64,000 bases of DNA, taken from contig SVUK01000012.1 in assembly GCA_015063325.1 (NCBI GenBank), positions 32,460 through 96,459 of the forward strand. Reading direction: 5' to 3'. The DNA comes from Oscillospiraceae bacterium (lineage in GTDB: Bacteria > Bacillota > Clostridia > Oscillospirales > CAG-272). A program made the translations under genes and the position numbers. Shown in pieces: positions 1 to 8,788 of the stretch. The number at the start of each line of letters is the position of its first letter. Position 1 is the stretch's first letter. Below the pieces are notes generated by a model that was not told where the DNA came from, ran no database searches, and worked only from the letters and a program-made list of their open reading frames with translations.

Positions 1-548
1 ACCGCCCGTTTTTCCGGTATTATTACACTTGGAAAGCCTTGCAGGACGAGTGTCTGAAAAACGAGCTTGCAAAAATGGGAACGGATACCATTTGGTTTTC
101 CCATATTGAAGGAAGCTATTATTCCAAAGACCTGTTTGAGGAATTGGCAAATCAGATTGAAGCGTTCTATGACTACCGAAAAATGGAAATGAAATATCCC
201 CGGGAGGAAGTTTACTTTTCCACCTGCTATATGAACACGGATAAAAGAGAGCGGTATCCGCTTTGTCCGGACGGGGTGTTTACCTTTGTTCCGTGGAGCC
301 GCGACGGCTTTTGGGTTTGGGAAAGCGATTTGCACAAGCTGGAAAAGAATCCGGGCGGATATTTCTGCGTCAAACGTGTTGCAAGAGAGTTGAACGTATA
401 TTTAAGGAAATATCTGCGGAAGAAGAACGGATACGAGCAAAAGGAAAAAGAACTGCTCGGAGATCTCGTTGAAACAAAGGGCATGATTCGTTCAAAATGG
501 AAGAACGAGACAAAACAGAAACTGAAAACGCTGTTTGCAAAAAAATGA
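1..548 (+). CDS. Partial hypothetical protein, C-terminal part, of the polysaccharide locus
   Basis: The reading frame is open from base 3 at the left edge to a TGA at 546-548, so the true start lies outside the window. A TTG at 39 is in frame, but coding sequence continues upstream of it (RPFFRYYYTWKAL), so TTG is probably not the start. The visible 181 residues are rich in aromatic and charged residues and end in a lysine-rich tail. I recognise no domain. It lies 25 bp before the nucleotidyltransferase/kinase gene in the same direction, so it is probably part of the polysaccharide operon, perhaps a transferase or modification enzyme. That role is inferred from context only. Confidence 0.6.
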   Translation, partial: RPFFRYYYTWKALQDECLKNELAKMGTDTIWFSHIEGSYYSKDLFEELANQIEAFYDYRKMEMKYPREEVYFSTCYMNTDKRERYPLCPDGVFTFVPWSRDGFWVWESDLHKLEKNPGGYFCVKRVARELNVYLRKYLRKKNGYEQKEKELLGDLVETKGMIRSKWKNETKQKLKTLFAKK

Positions 549-573
549 TTTCTTTTTTGGTGAGAGGAAGAAA

Positions 574-2232
574 ATGAAGTATTTAATCATTCCAAGCGCT
601 ACGGTTGTTCCCTCGGAATTGCAAAGTCAGTTCGGCAAAATTCCAGCCTGCCTGTTCCCCTTGCAGGGAAAGACAATGCTTCAACGTTTGGTTGAAAAAT
701 ATCAGAATTTTGTCGATCGGATCGTCGTAGTCGTTTTTCAGGAAAAGAAAATGGTTTACGATTACATTGCAATGACGAATTTGCCGGTGGAAATTCTGGA
801 GCTGAAAACGCTCGGTCGGATGGGAGATACCGTAAAATTCGGCTTGCAAAGCGTTATGAGCCGGGAAGAACCGGCGGAAGCGGTTTTTGTCAACTTTGCG
901 GATACGCTGATTTCCAATGTTCCTTATGAGCGGTCGGCAGACGTCGTCTATTATACCGGAGAGCCGATTTCCGAAGAATGGACCTTTTTTGAACATCACG
1001 AGGGCAGGATCCACCATATTTTGGATAAATGCGAGCCGGAAACAAAGGACCGCGCCATAGGCGACGTTTTTACGGGGGTGTTTGAGTTTGCAGACCCCGG
1101 CGCGCTTCTTGAACAGATGGAGATTGCGGAGCGCGAAGGGGACGGGAGAATCGATCCCTTTTATGCGGCGCTGTCTCAATACAGTGAAAAGCGAGCTTTC
1201 GCGTGCGTTTTAGTTGGCAAATGGTATGACGTTGGACATTGGGATAAGTATTTGGAGGCAAAAACCAAGGTTCAGGCGCGCGCGTTCAACACTGTTGAAA
1301 TTGACGAAAATCGCGGAATTCTTACAAAAAGCAGTACCAATCGGGAAAAATTTTTGAAAGAAATTCAGTGGTATTTGAAAATGCCGGCGGATTTGCAGTG
1401 TTTTTTGCCGAGAATCTATTCGTACTCTTTGGATCAAAATCAGCCGTATGTTTCCATGGAGTATTACGGATATGCAACGCTGCACGAATTGTTTGTGTTT
1501 GGCGAAATACCCGGCGCAAAATGGAAACATATTTTTGAAAAACTGTTCTTTTTAACGCAGTGCATGAAAGCAAACCGCTATGAAGGCGAAGGAAACCGGG
1601 AGCGCGCGCTGGAAGATATTTACGTCAAAAAGACGGTCGCCCGGCTGATGGATTTGAAAAAATCGGGCGTTATGGCGTCCTTTTTCGAAAAACCGATTCG
1701 GGTGAACGGCGTTGAATATCCGCCGCTGGATCGATACATTGAAAAACTTCCGGAGCTTATTCGAAAAAAGGTGATAGCGAATCAAACCGAATTTTGCGTG
1801 ATTCACGGGGACTTGTGCTTTTCCAATATCCTTGTGGAAAACGATTATTGCTTTTTGAGATTGATCGATCCTCGCGGCGAATTCGGCGAATTCGATATTT
1901 ACGGAGATCCGAGATACGAGCTGGCAAAACTGCTCCACAGTCTTGACGGCGGATATGATTTTCTTATTGAGGATTTGTTTAACGTGCAGATTGAGGGGAA
2001 CGATATCATTTTTGAACTTCCCGGAAAACGCGATCGTGTGTTAAAACTGTTTGTTGAAACCTTTTCGGAAGAATTAAAGAATTTTTCCGTGTTGAAATTG
2101 ATCGAGGCACTGCTGTTTTTGAGTATGGTGCCGCTGCACGGAGACTATTTGAACCGGCAATATGCAATGTTGGCAACGGGTTTGCGCCTTGTAGATGAAG
2201 CCACCGAAGGAGACCGATCATGGATGAATTAA
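574..2232 (+). CDS. Nucleotidyltransferase-kinase fusion (sugar or alcohol phosphate activation)
   Basis: This is a protein of about 552 aa. Residues 1-240 look like a GT-A-type NTP transferase (MKYLIIPSATVVPSEL start, LPRM-like G-R-M-G-D segment, VNFADTL metal-site-like aspartate). Residues 260-550 look like an aminoglycoside/choline kinase fold, with the catalytic HGDLCFSN loop at about 411 and the metal-binding IDPRG at about 431. I chose the ATG at 574 because GAGAGG lies just upstream; the open frame extends 13 codons further but without a ribosome site. The gene overlaps the next one by 13 bp. Fusions like this suggest that one protein phosphorylates a small molecule and activates it as an NDP derivative, as LicA and LicC do for choline. 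The substrate cannot be read from the sequence. Confidence 0.75.
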   Translation: MKYLIIPSATVVPSELQSQFGKIPACLFPLQGKTMLQRLVEKYQNFVDRIVVVVFQEKKMVYDYIAMTNLPVEILELKTLGRMGDTVKFGLQSVMSREEPAEAVFVNFADTLISNVPYERSADVVYYTGEPISEEWTFFEHHEGRIHHILDKCEPETKDRAIGDVFTGVFEFADPGALLEQMEIAEREGDGRIDPFYAALSQYSEKRAFACVLVGKWYDVGHWDKYLEAKTKVQARAFNTVEIDENRGILTKSSTNREKFLKEIQWYLKMPADLQCFLPRIYSYSLDQNQPYVSMEYYGYATLHELFVFGEIPGAKWKHIFEKLFFLTQCMKANRYEGEGNRERALEDIYVKKTVARLMDLKKSGVMASFFEKPIRVNGVEYPPLDRYIEKLPELIRKKVIANQTEFCVIHGDLCFSNILVENDYCFLRLIDPRGEFGEFDIYGDPRYELAKLLHSLDGGYDFLIEDLFNVQIEGNDIIFELPGKRDRVLKLFVETFSEELKNFSVLKLIEALLFLSMVPLHGDYLNRQYAMLATGLRLVDEATEGDRSWMN

Positions 2233-2624
2233 CGTTTGTAATGGATGTAGACGGAACGATTTGCCCGATTAAGAAAAAGGACGAGCGGTATGAAGACCTT
2301 GTTCCTTATCCGGAAATGGTAAAAAAAATGAGAGAATACAAGGCAAAAGGCGCAAAAATCGTCTTGTTTTCTTCTCGCAATATGAATTCTTATAACGGCA
2401 ATATCGGCTTGATCAACGCCAATACTGCTCCTATCCTGCTGGAATGGCTGAAAAAATGGGAAATTCCGTATGATGAAATCGTTTTCGGAAAACCTTGGCC
2501 GGGGAAAAAGGGATTTTACGTAGACGACAGAACCATTCGTCCCAAGGAATTTTTGCAGCTGTCGGTTGAGGAGCAGGAACAACTGTGCAACGAGGGCAGA
2601 CTGCAACAAGGAGAAACGAAATGA
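2220..2624 (+). CDS. HAD-superfamily phosphatase, capsule-biosynthesis type
   Basis: This is a small (134 aa) HAD-family hydrolase. The DVDGT motif at residues 9-13 supplies the catalytic aspartates, FSSRN near residue 51 is motif II, and YVDDRTI near residue 99 is the acidic motif. There is no cap domain, as in short polysaccharide-locus phosphatases that dephosphorylate a sugar phosphate or a related intermediate. It starts inside the end of the nucleotidyltransferase/kinase gene and ends in an ATGA overlap with the next nucleotidyltransferase. The three products are therefore translationally coupled and probably act on one precursor pathway. The substrate is unknown. Confidence 0.78.
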   Translation: MDELTFVMDVDGTICPIKKKDERYEDLVPYPEMVKKMREYKAKGAKIVLFSSRNMNSYNGNIGLINANTAPILLEWLKKWEIPYDEIVFGKPWPGKKGFYVDDRTIRPKEFLQLSVEEQEQLCNEGRLQQGETK

Positions 2625-3349
2625 CGATCGTAATTACGATGGCAGGACTCGGCTCCCGATTTAAAAAGGCGGGCTACCGGTTGCCGAAATATCAGATCTC
2701 TGTTCATGGGCATACGCTTTTCGATTGGAGCATGCAAAGCATTCGCGGCTTTTTGCCGGTGAATAAAATTTGCTTCATTGTCCGCAAAGAGGACAATGCC
2801 GCGGCGTTTATCGAGAGCGAGTGTAAAAAGTTTGAAATGAAGCCGACCATCATCGAGATTGATTATCTGACAAGCGGACAAGCGGAAACCGCCATGTTGG
2901 CAAAAGGCGAATGGAATCCCGAAGAACCGCTGTTGATTTATAATATTGATACTTATGTTGAAGCTTTTCAAATGAAAGCCGCGGATATTTGCGGCGACGG
3001 ATGGATTCCCTGCTTCCCGGGGGAAGGGGATCACTGGAGTTTTGTAAAATTAGACGCACAGGGACGCGCCGTTGAAGTTCGCGAAAAACAGCGCATTTCC
3101 AATCATTGTACGGTCGGCGCCTATTATTTCCGCTCCGCCGAACTTTACGAAACGCTGTATCGGGAATATTATCTTTCCGGGAACTATCCGGTCGACGCCG
3201 GCGAACGCTATGTGGCGCCGCTTTATAACTACCTGATTCAGGAGAAAAATGGCGACGTACGAATTTCCGAACTTCCGAAATCGGTTGTCCATGTTTTGGG
3301 AACGCCGGAAGAAGTTGCGGTTTTTGAAAAGGAATTTTCAAACAAATGA
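2621..3349 (+). CDS. NTP transferase domain protein (sugar-phosphate nucleotidyltransferase-like)
   Basis: This 242-aa protein is a single nucleotidyltransferase domain. The N-terminal ITMAGLGSRFKKAGY is the glycine-rich nucleotide-binding loop, LPKY provides the conserved lysine, and YNIDTYV near residue 108 resembles the metal-binding aspartate region. I chose the ATG at 2621, which overlaps the preceding stop (ATGA) and has AAGGAG at 2608-2613; an upstream in-frame start lies inside the HAD gene. It probably makes an NDP-activated residue for the polysaccharide. It is the second nucleotidyltransferase in a row after the fusion gene, which points to two activated precursors or a modified one. 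Confidence 0.78.
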   Translation: MTIVITMAGLGSRFKKAGYRLPKYQISVHGHTLFDWSMQSIRGFLPVNKICFIVRKEDNAAAFIESECKKFEMKPTIIEIDYLTSGQAETAMLAKGEWNPEEPLLIYNIDTYVEAFQMKAADICGDGWIPCFPGEGDHWSFVKLDAQGRAVEVREKQRISNHCTVGAYYFRSAELYETLYREYYLSGNYPVDAGERYVAPLYNYLIQEKNGDVRISELPKSVVHVLGTPEEVAVFEKEFSNK

Positions 3350-4347
3350 GCGCGGTGTTTTCTATCATTGTTCCGGTATACAACGTCGAGCGGTATTTGC
3401 CCGATTGCTTCAAAAGCCTATCCGAACAATCGTTTCAAAATTTTGAAGTTCTGCTCGTCGATGATGGTTCTACCGATTCTTCGGGCACTCTCTGCGACGA
3501 ATACCAAAAAATGGACGGTAGATTCAGAGCATTTCATCAGCCAAACGGCGGACTTTCTGCGGCAAGAAACACCGGGATTCGGGAAGCGCGCGGCGACTAC
3601 CTTCTGTTTTTGGACAGCGATGATTTTCTGGTGGGAGCGGACGCGCTTGAAAAGCTGGCAACCGCTTTGGAAACGACCCCGGACGTGCTGATTTACCGGA
3701 TCACCGAATGGAATGAAGACGCGAGCACCGTTCTTTCGGAATCTCCCATGCGGTTTGAGGAGAAAAAATTATTCCGCGCCGAGGAAATATTGGATTCGCT
3801 TTACACAACCGACGATGGTGCATACGTCACCATGGCGCCAACAAAAATCGTGCGGCGGGAATTCTGCCTGCAAAATCAGCTGTTGTTTTTGGAAGGAATT
3901 TATCACGAAGACGACGAATGGATTGCAAGATTGCTTTCCGCGTCCCCCACGGTTGCGTTTTCTCCAGCGGCGGTTTACGGGTACCGCCATCGGTCGGGCT
4001 CCATTATCACGTCGGGCGAGGAGAAGAAAGCGGTCAAACGGGTGGAGGACAGGCTCAAAATTGCAAACATTATGTTGCATTCGGAAATGGCAAAAACACA
4101 TCCTGCGGTTTGTTTATATGCTATCCGGTATTTTTGGAGCGCGCTTTGCCAAATCCGGTCTTTCTCTTCCGCCTCTCAAAAAAAGCTGTTCAAAAAAGCA
4201 AAAAGCCATGCTTCGGCGTTCCGTTGCTTCCGGTATTCCAAAAACCGGAAATGGCGTATTTGCGCAGGATTTGAGCGTATTTTCGGAATCCGGGCAACGG
4301 TTTGTTTTTTCACATTTGTAATACGCGGTAAAGGAGAATTAAAATGA
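3346..4347 (+). CDS. GT2 family glycosyltransferase
   Basis: This is a 333-aa GT-A inverting glycosyltransferase of family 2. FSIIVPVYNVERYLPDC at the N-terminus and VDDGSTDSSG near residue 38 bind the nucleotide sugar. LDSDDF near residue 90 is the DXD-like metal site, and the HEDDEW stretch near residue 188 resembles the conserved ED motif with the catalytic base. It is coupled to the previous gene by ATGA. It probably adds one sugar to the lipid-linked repeat unit at the cytoplasmic face; donor and acceptor are unknown. The C-terminal 80 residues are basic and could be peripheral to the membrane. Confidence 0.85.
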   Translation: MSAVFSIIVPVYNVERYLPDCFKSLSEQSFQNFEVLLVDDGSTDSSGTLCDEYQKMDGRFRAFHQPNGGLSAARNTGIREARGDYLLFLDSDDFLVGADALEKLATALETTPDVLIYRITEWNEDASTVLSESPMRFEEKKLFRAEEILDSLYTTDDGAYVTMAPTKIVRREFCLQNQLLFLEGIYHEDDEWIARLLSASPTVAFSPAAVYGYRHRSGSIITSGEEKKAVKRVEDRLKIANIMLHSEMAKTHPAVCLYAIRYFWSALCQIRSFSSASQKKLFKKAKSHASAFRCFRYSKNRKWRICAGFERIFGIRATVCFFTFVIRGKGELK

Positions 4348-5465
4348 ATTCAACGGGATCTATTTCCAATCAGCAAACCGATGGGCGAAATTACGGAATT
4401 GATTTTTTGCGCATTCTTTGTATGGTGATGATTTGCGCGCTCCATGTTATGGATTACGGTGGGATTCAGAATATTTATGACGGTTCTTCCCCGGTCTTTT
4501 GGGGGCTTGATGCAATCAGTGCGCTCTGTATGTGCTGTGTGAACTGCTATGCGCTGATTTCGGGATATTTCGGCTCGGGTAGCAAAAGGCATTCCTGGAA
4601 ACGCATCCTGGAACTTTGGATCGTTGTTCTTTTCTACTCCGTTGTTTTGAGCATTGCCTCTTTTGCAACCGCTCTTCTTCCTGCGTCTCCTATGAATGTT
4701 CTTGAAATGTTTCTCCCGCTCCTTACCGGGCGCTACTGGTTCTTCACTTCGTATTTCGTGATGTTCCTCGTTGGCCCTTATCTCAGTTATCTTGTGGAAT
4801 CTCTGCCGAAAAAGCGGGTGCAAATTCTTTTGCTCGGTTTGCTGCTTCTGTTTTCGATCCTTCGGATTGCAACCCCCATTTTCGGAAAAGATCCGTTTTT
4901 ACTCAATGCGGGACGTTCCCCAATTTGGCTTTGCTTTGTTTATTTCCTCGGGGCGTATCTGAAAAAATATCCTTTGCCGCAAAAAATCCTGAAAATTCCG
5001 CCGTTTCTGCTCTATCTGCTGTTCTGCGGCATTGCTCTTTTTGAAGAACTGGTTTACTATAAAGTTTGCGGCATTCTCGGCTGGAGCAATTACGGGATTA
5101 TTAAAAACAACATGATTTGGGTCCTTCTTTCCTCAATCTTTCTGTTCTATGCCTGCCTGTCGTTAAAGGTAAACAACTTTTGGGGAAAGATCATCAAATT
5201 TTTCTCTACGCTGTCTTTCGGCGTCTATCTTGTCCATATGCATCCGCTCGGTGTCAAGCTGATGCGCGGACGCGCGGTGGTTTTTGCAGAAAAGATTCAT
5301 CCTGCGCTCATCCCGCTTGCGGTCATTCTCGCTTCGGTTGCGCTTTTCCTCAGTTGCGCCGTGATCGACGCTTGCCGGCTCGGTTTTTTCAAACTGATTC
5401 GCATACCGAAGTTCTGCAAATTCGTAGATGACAAGCTTGCGCATATCACGTCTGACAAGGAATAA
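4344..5465 (+). CDS. Acyltransferase family 3 membrane protein (polysaccharide O-acyltransferase)
   Basis: This is a 373-aa polytopic membrane protein with about ten hydrophobic segments. The N-terminal GIDFLRILCMVMICALHV is the family-3 acyltransferase signature with its conserved histidine in the first membrane helix, and FSTLSFGVYLVHMHPLG near residue 290 is the typical late motif. Such proteins move an acetyl or other acyl group onto envelope polysaccharide. It starts four bases inside the preceding gene, with GGAG at 4333. A second family-3 acyltransferase lies at 20303, so the polymer may carry two separately placed acyl groups. Confidence 0.85.
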   Translation: MNSTGSISNQQTDGRNYGIDFLRILCMVMICALHVMDYGGIQNIYDGSSPVFWGLDAISALCMCCVNCYALISGYFGSGSKRHSWKRILELWIVVLFYSVVLSIASFATALLPASPMNVLEMFLPLLTGRYWFFTSYFVMFLVGPYLSYLVESLPKKRVQILLLGLLLLFSILRIATPIFGKDPFLLNAGRSPIWLCFVYFLGAYLKKYPLPQKILKIPPFLLYLLFCGIALFEELVYYKVCGILGWSNYGIIKNNMIWVLLSSIFLFYACLSLKVNNFWGKIIKFFSTLSFGVYLVHMHPLGVKLMRGRAVVFAEKIHPALIPLAVILASVALFLSCAVIDACRLGFFKLIRIPKFCKFVDDKLAHITSDKE

Positions 5466-5475
5466 AAGGTGTTTT

Positions 5476-6540
5476 ATGTCTGCAATCGTTTCAATCATCG
5501 TCCCGGTTTACAATGTAGAAAAGCAACTGTCGCGTTGTATCGAGTCGCTTCTTGCGCAAACCTACAAGGATTTGGAAATCCTGCTGGTGGACGATGGTTC
5601 CACGGATTCCTCGGGCGCACTTTGCGATGCATACGCAAAAAAAGATTCCCGTATTCAAGTCTTCCATAAGGAAAACGGGGGCGTCTCCTCGGCGCGAAAT
5701 CTGGTTTTGCCGCTGGCAACCGGAACCTATCTCCTCTTTCTTGACGGTGACGACGCGCTTGATCCCGACACCGTGGAAAAATGCGTTGCCGCGGCAGAGG
5801 ACGGCGGCTTTGATGCCGTTTGCTTCGGGTACCACCACTATCTGGAAAAGACTTCCGGAGCCGTGGAGCTTTTGCGGGAAGACGCGAAGACTCCTTGCGA
5901 TCTTTCAAAAGCCGATTTGATCTCCCGTTTTTCCGATCTGACGCGCGCTGGGATATTTGATTTTATCACCGATAAACTCTTCCGCCTCTCTTTGATTCAA
6001 CAGAACCATCTGCAATTCGATTCCTATTTCAATATGGGCGGGGAAGACGGCGTTTTCATGCTGAGTCTGCTTCCGCACCTCGGCAATCTGCGCGTGATCA
6101 ACGATTGCTTTTACCGCTATTTCCGCCGCGAGGGACAAAGCGCAACGCTTTCCTTCCGCAAAGAAAAATTCGACCGTTATTATAAACGCCTGGAGCTGAC
6201 TTATGCGTTCATGCAGGAGAACGGTTGCTTTGACGAGTCCTTTTTATGCGGCGTTTATTGCTCCAATGTTCTCTGGGTATATGACAGCCTGTTTTCCGAG
6301 ACCTGCCGCCTCTCTTTGGGCGAGCGCAAAAAGTTCCTCAAAACCGCGTTCCAAAAATCCGGGTTGTATCCCGGCTTTGCCGCGGCAGCCCTTGCTTTTG
6401 CGACCGGACAAGATTTTGCCGCTTCCTCGCGCGGAAGCCGCAAAGCACTCCTTTGGATTCTGCAAAAAAAATATACCCGGCTTTTCCTGCTTCACTGCCT
6501 GCAGCTTTTCAAATTCAATCTTTCCCGAAAGAGGAGATAA
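5476..6540 (+). CDS. GT2 family glycosyltransferase
   Basis: This is a 354-aa family 2 glycosyltransferase. VSIIVPVYNVEKQLSRC and VDDGSTDSSG form the nucleotide-sugar pocket, LDGDDAL near residue 90 is the DXD-like site, and GGEDGVF near residue 195 is the ED motif. The start is the ATG at 5476, with AAGG at 5466-5469 right after the preceding stop; the frame is open 16 codons upstream but without a ribosome site. The N-terminal half closely resembles the glycosyltransferases at 3346 and 10899, so duplication within the locus is likely. Donor and acceptor are unknown. Confidence 0.85.
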   Translation: MSAIVSIIVPVYNVEKQLSRCIESLLAQTYKDLEILLVDDGSTDSSGALCDAYAKKDSRIQVFHKENGGVSSARNLVLPLATGTYLLFLDGDDALDPDTVEKCVAAAEDGGFDAVCFGYHHYLEKTSGAVELLREDAKTPCDLSKADLISRFSDLTRAGIFDFITDKLFRLSLIQQNHLQFDSYFNMGGEDGVFMLSLLPHLGNLRVINDCFYRYFRREGQSATLSFRKEKFDRYYKRLELTYAFMQENGCFDESFLCGVYCSNVLWVYDSLFSETCRLSLGERKKFLKTAFQKSGLYPGFAAAALAFATGQDFAASSRGSRKALLWILQKKYTRLFLLHCLQLFKFNLSRKRR

Positions 6541-6543
6541 CGT

Positions 6544-7611
6544 ATGCCGTTTTTTTCAATCATTTCTCCTGTTTATAATACCGCGCCGTATCTGGATCAA
6601 TTTCTGGATTCGGTTCTTTCGCAGTCCTTCCGGGATTTTGAATTGATCCTGGTTGACGACGGCTCTACCGACGGCAGCGCAGAAATTTGTATGAAGCGGC
6701 AACAGGCGGATCCGCGGATCAAAATCCATACGCAAAAAAATGCCGGCGCCGGCGCCGCGCGAAATAAGGGAATAGAGGTCTGTTGCGGACAGTTTTTGTT
6801 GTTTTTCGATTCCGACGACTGGATTCTGCCCGATTGTCTGCAACTTTTACACGATGAAATGTGCGCCGCGCCGACCGATCTTCTCATTTATGGGTCTACG
6901 GAGTTCTTTTATAATAAAAAGGAAAAATATCTCAAAAAAGAGGAGTCGGTTCCGGAGCCCGTTTTGCTTGAAACGGCAAGGGCTTGCAGAGATGAATTTT
7001 GCAAGCTGCTGTTCACCTCTGTCATCAACGTTCCGTGGAACAAGGTGTTTCGGGCGGATCTGATCCGCAAAAATGAAATTCGGTTTCCGGACGTTCGCCG
7101 GGCGCAGGACGCGTTTTTCAATATGGAATATTACAAGCACATCGCGTGCCTGCGAACGATTCAGGCACCGCTGTATTGCTATCGCTCCAATACCGCCGCA
7201 AAGATTTGGAAAAAGTTTCCCAAAGACCTTTATAAAATTGATATCAAATACGACGCATATCTCGTCGATATTTTCAAGCAGTTTGAAATTTACGAGGGCG
7301 AGGGAAGAAAAAAGGTTGACGAATTGTTCTTCAATTCAATTTTCAGAACCGTCGGCTTTTATCGCAATCCGATTTGGCATTTGAGCGGTAAAGAAAAAGA
7401 GGACTATGCCAAAGAGATCCTCTCCGATGAATATAATCAGAAGCGCGCACAGGATGCGCTTGCTCCGGATCAGCATACGCAAACGATTCGTTCTTTAATT
7501 CTTTCGGCAGACGGAAGAGCAATGATCCGATATTTCAAAAAAGTACAGGCAAGAAACAAACTGTATCAATTTTACGCAAATACACTTCGCAAATTGATTA
7601 AGAGAAAATGA
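6544..7611 (+). CDS. GT2 family glycosyltransferase
   Basis: This is a 355-aa family 2 glycosyltransferase. FSIISPVYNTAPYLDQF and VDDGSTDGSA mark the donor site, FDSDDW near residue 92 is the DXD-like metal site, and RRAQDAFFN near residue 186 stands where family members carry the ED catalytic motif (here QD). It begins three bases after the preceding stop. The C-terminal 90 residues are helical, lysine- and arginine-rich, and may contact the membrane. It probably acts in the cytoplasmic assembly of the repeat unit. Confidence 0.84.
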   Translation: MPFFSIISPVYNTAPYLDQFLDSVLSQSFRDFELILVDDGSTDGSAEICMKRQQADPRIKIHTQKNAGAGAARNKGIEVCCGQFLLFFDSDDWILPDCLQLLHDEMCAAPTDLLIYGSTEFFYNKKEKYLKKEESVPEPVLLETARACRDEFCKLLFTSVINVPWNKVFRADLIRKNEIRFPDVRRAQDAFFNMEYYKHIACLRTIQAPLYCYRSNTAAKIWKKFPKDLYKIDIKYDAYLVDIFKQFEIYEGEGRKKVDELFFNSIFRTVGFYRNPIWHLSGKEKEDYAKEILSDEYNQKRAQDALAPDQHTQTIRSLILSADGRAMIRYFKKVQARNKLYQFYANTLRKLIKRK

Positions 7612-7621
7612 CGAGGTGAAA

Positions 7622-8773
7622 ATGAAGAAGATTTTATTCGTTCTTCCGTCTCTCGGAATTGGGGGATTGGAACGCGTTTTGGTAACGTATGCAAATCTTT
7701 TTGCCGCCGCCGGGCATCAGGTAACGGTTTTGACCTTTGACGAGGGGCAGGAACTTGCGCAGGAATTGTTGCCAAGCGTTCGGTTCCTATATAAATCGCC
7801 CAAGCCGCATCCGATTGGAAAACGACTGCCCTATATCCGGCATCGGTTTTATGACGACGGTTTATGGGAGACCAGAGCCTCTGCAAAAGAACTTTACCGT
7901 TACTATGTGGGCAAAGAAAAATTTGATATTGAGATTGCCTTTTTCCGCGGTCGCTCGGTAAAAATCATCAGCGGCTCCACCAATCCGAATTCGGTAAAGC
8001 TCGCGTGGGTACATAACGATTATTCGGTGTGCGGCGGAGTAACGGCAAATTTCAAAAACGAAAAACTGCTGAAAAAAGCATATCAAGCATTCGATTGCAT
8101 TCTTGCGGTTTCGCAGCTTGCCGCAAAGAAATTCCGCGAAAGAATCGGCTTTTCCGGAGCGGTTGAAACGGTCTATAACCCCATTCCGATCGAAGAAATC
8201 ATTCAAAAATCGAAAGTTCCCTGCGCGCGAAAAAAGAACGGATTTACCGTTGTTTGCGCCGGCAGACTGGTCGACGCAAAGGGATTTGACCGATTGATCG
8301 ACGCATTTTGCAGCGCGGAAAAACAAACCGGACGGAAATGCGAGCTTTGGATTGTAGGCGGCGGGGAACAATACGAATCGCTGTCAAATCAGATTGCCGA
8401 ACGAAACGCCCAAAACATTTTTTTGGTGGGCGCGCAGACAAATCCGTTTCCGTTCATGGCGCAGGCGGACTTGTTGGTTTGCGCCTCCCGATTCGAGGGC
8501 TTTAACTTGACGGTGGCGGAAGGGCTTGCGCTGGGAAAACCCGTCCTTTCCACAAACTGCACCGGTCCCACCGAAATTTTGGGGGACGGTAAATACGGCA
8601 TCATCTGCGAAAACAGCACCGAGGGGCTGGAAGCCGCGCTGACGCGCATTTTTGAAAACCCGGACATTCTCTTGCCCTACCGGGAGCTTGCAAAAGAACG
8701 CGCAAAGGCTTTTGACCAGTCCCACGCAATGCAAACATTGAACGCTTTGATCGAGAAGGAATTGTTGAAGTAA
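7622..8773 (+). CDS. GT4 family glycosyltransferase
   Basis: This is a 383-aa retaining GT-B glycosyltransferase. The N-terminal KKILFVLPSLGIGGLERV is the GT4 acceptor-domain start with its GG loop, VVCAGRLVDAKGFDRLI near residue 210 opens the donor domain, and EGFNLTVAEG near residue 295 is the EX7E motif. I prefer the ATG at 7622 because GAGGTG (7613-7618) is then its ribosome site; a GTG at 7616 would lie inside that site. It is the only GT-B enzyme in the locus and may make a distinct retained-anomer linkage. Confidence 0.86.
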   Translation: MKKILFVLPSLGIGGLERVLVTYANLFAAAGHQVTVLTFDEGQELAQELLPSVRFLYKSPKPHPIGKRLPYIRHRFYDDGLWETRASAKELYRYYVGKEKFDIEIAFFRGRSVKIISGSTNPNSVKLAWVHNDYSVCGGVTANFKNEKLLKKAYQAFDCILAVSQLAAKKFRERIGFSGAVETVYNPIPIEEIIQKSKVPCARKKNGFTVVCAGRLVDAKGFDRLIDAFCSAEKQTGRKCELWIVGGGEQYESLSNQIAERNAQNIFLVGAQTNPFPFMAQADLLVCASRFEGFNLTVAEGLALGKPVLSTNCTGPTEILGDGKYGIICENSTEGLEAALTRIFENPDILLPYRELAKERAKAFDQSHAMQTLNALIEKELLK

Positions 8774-8788
8774 AACCGGAGGAAACGC

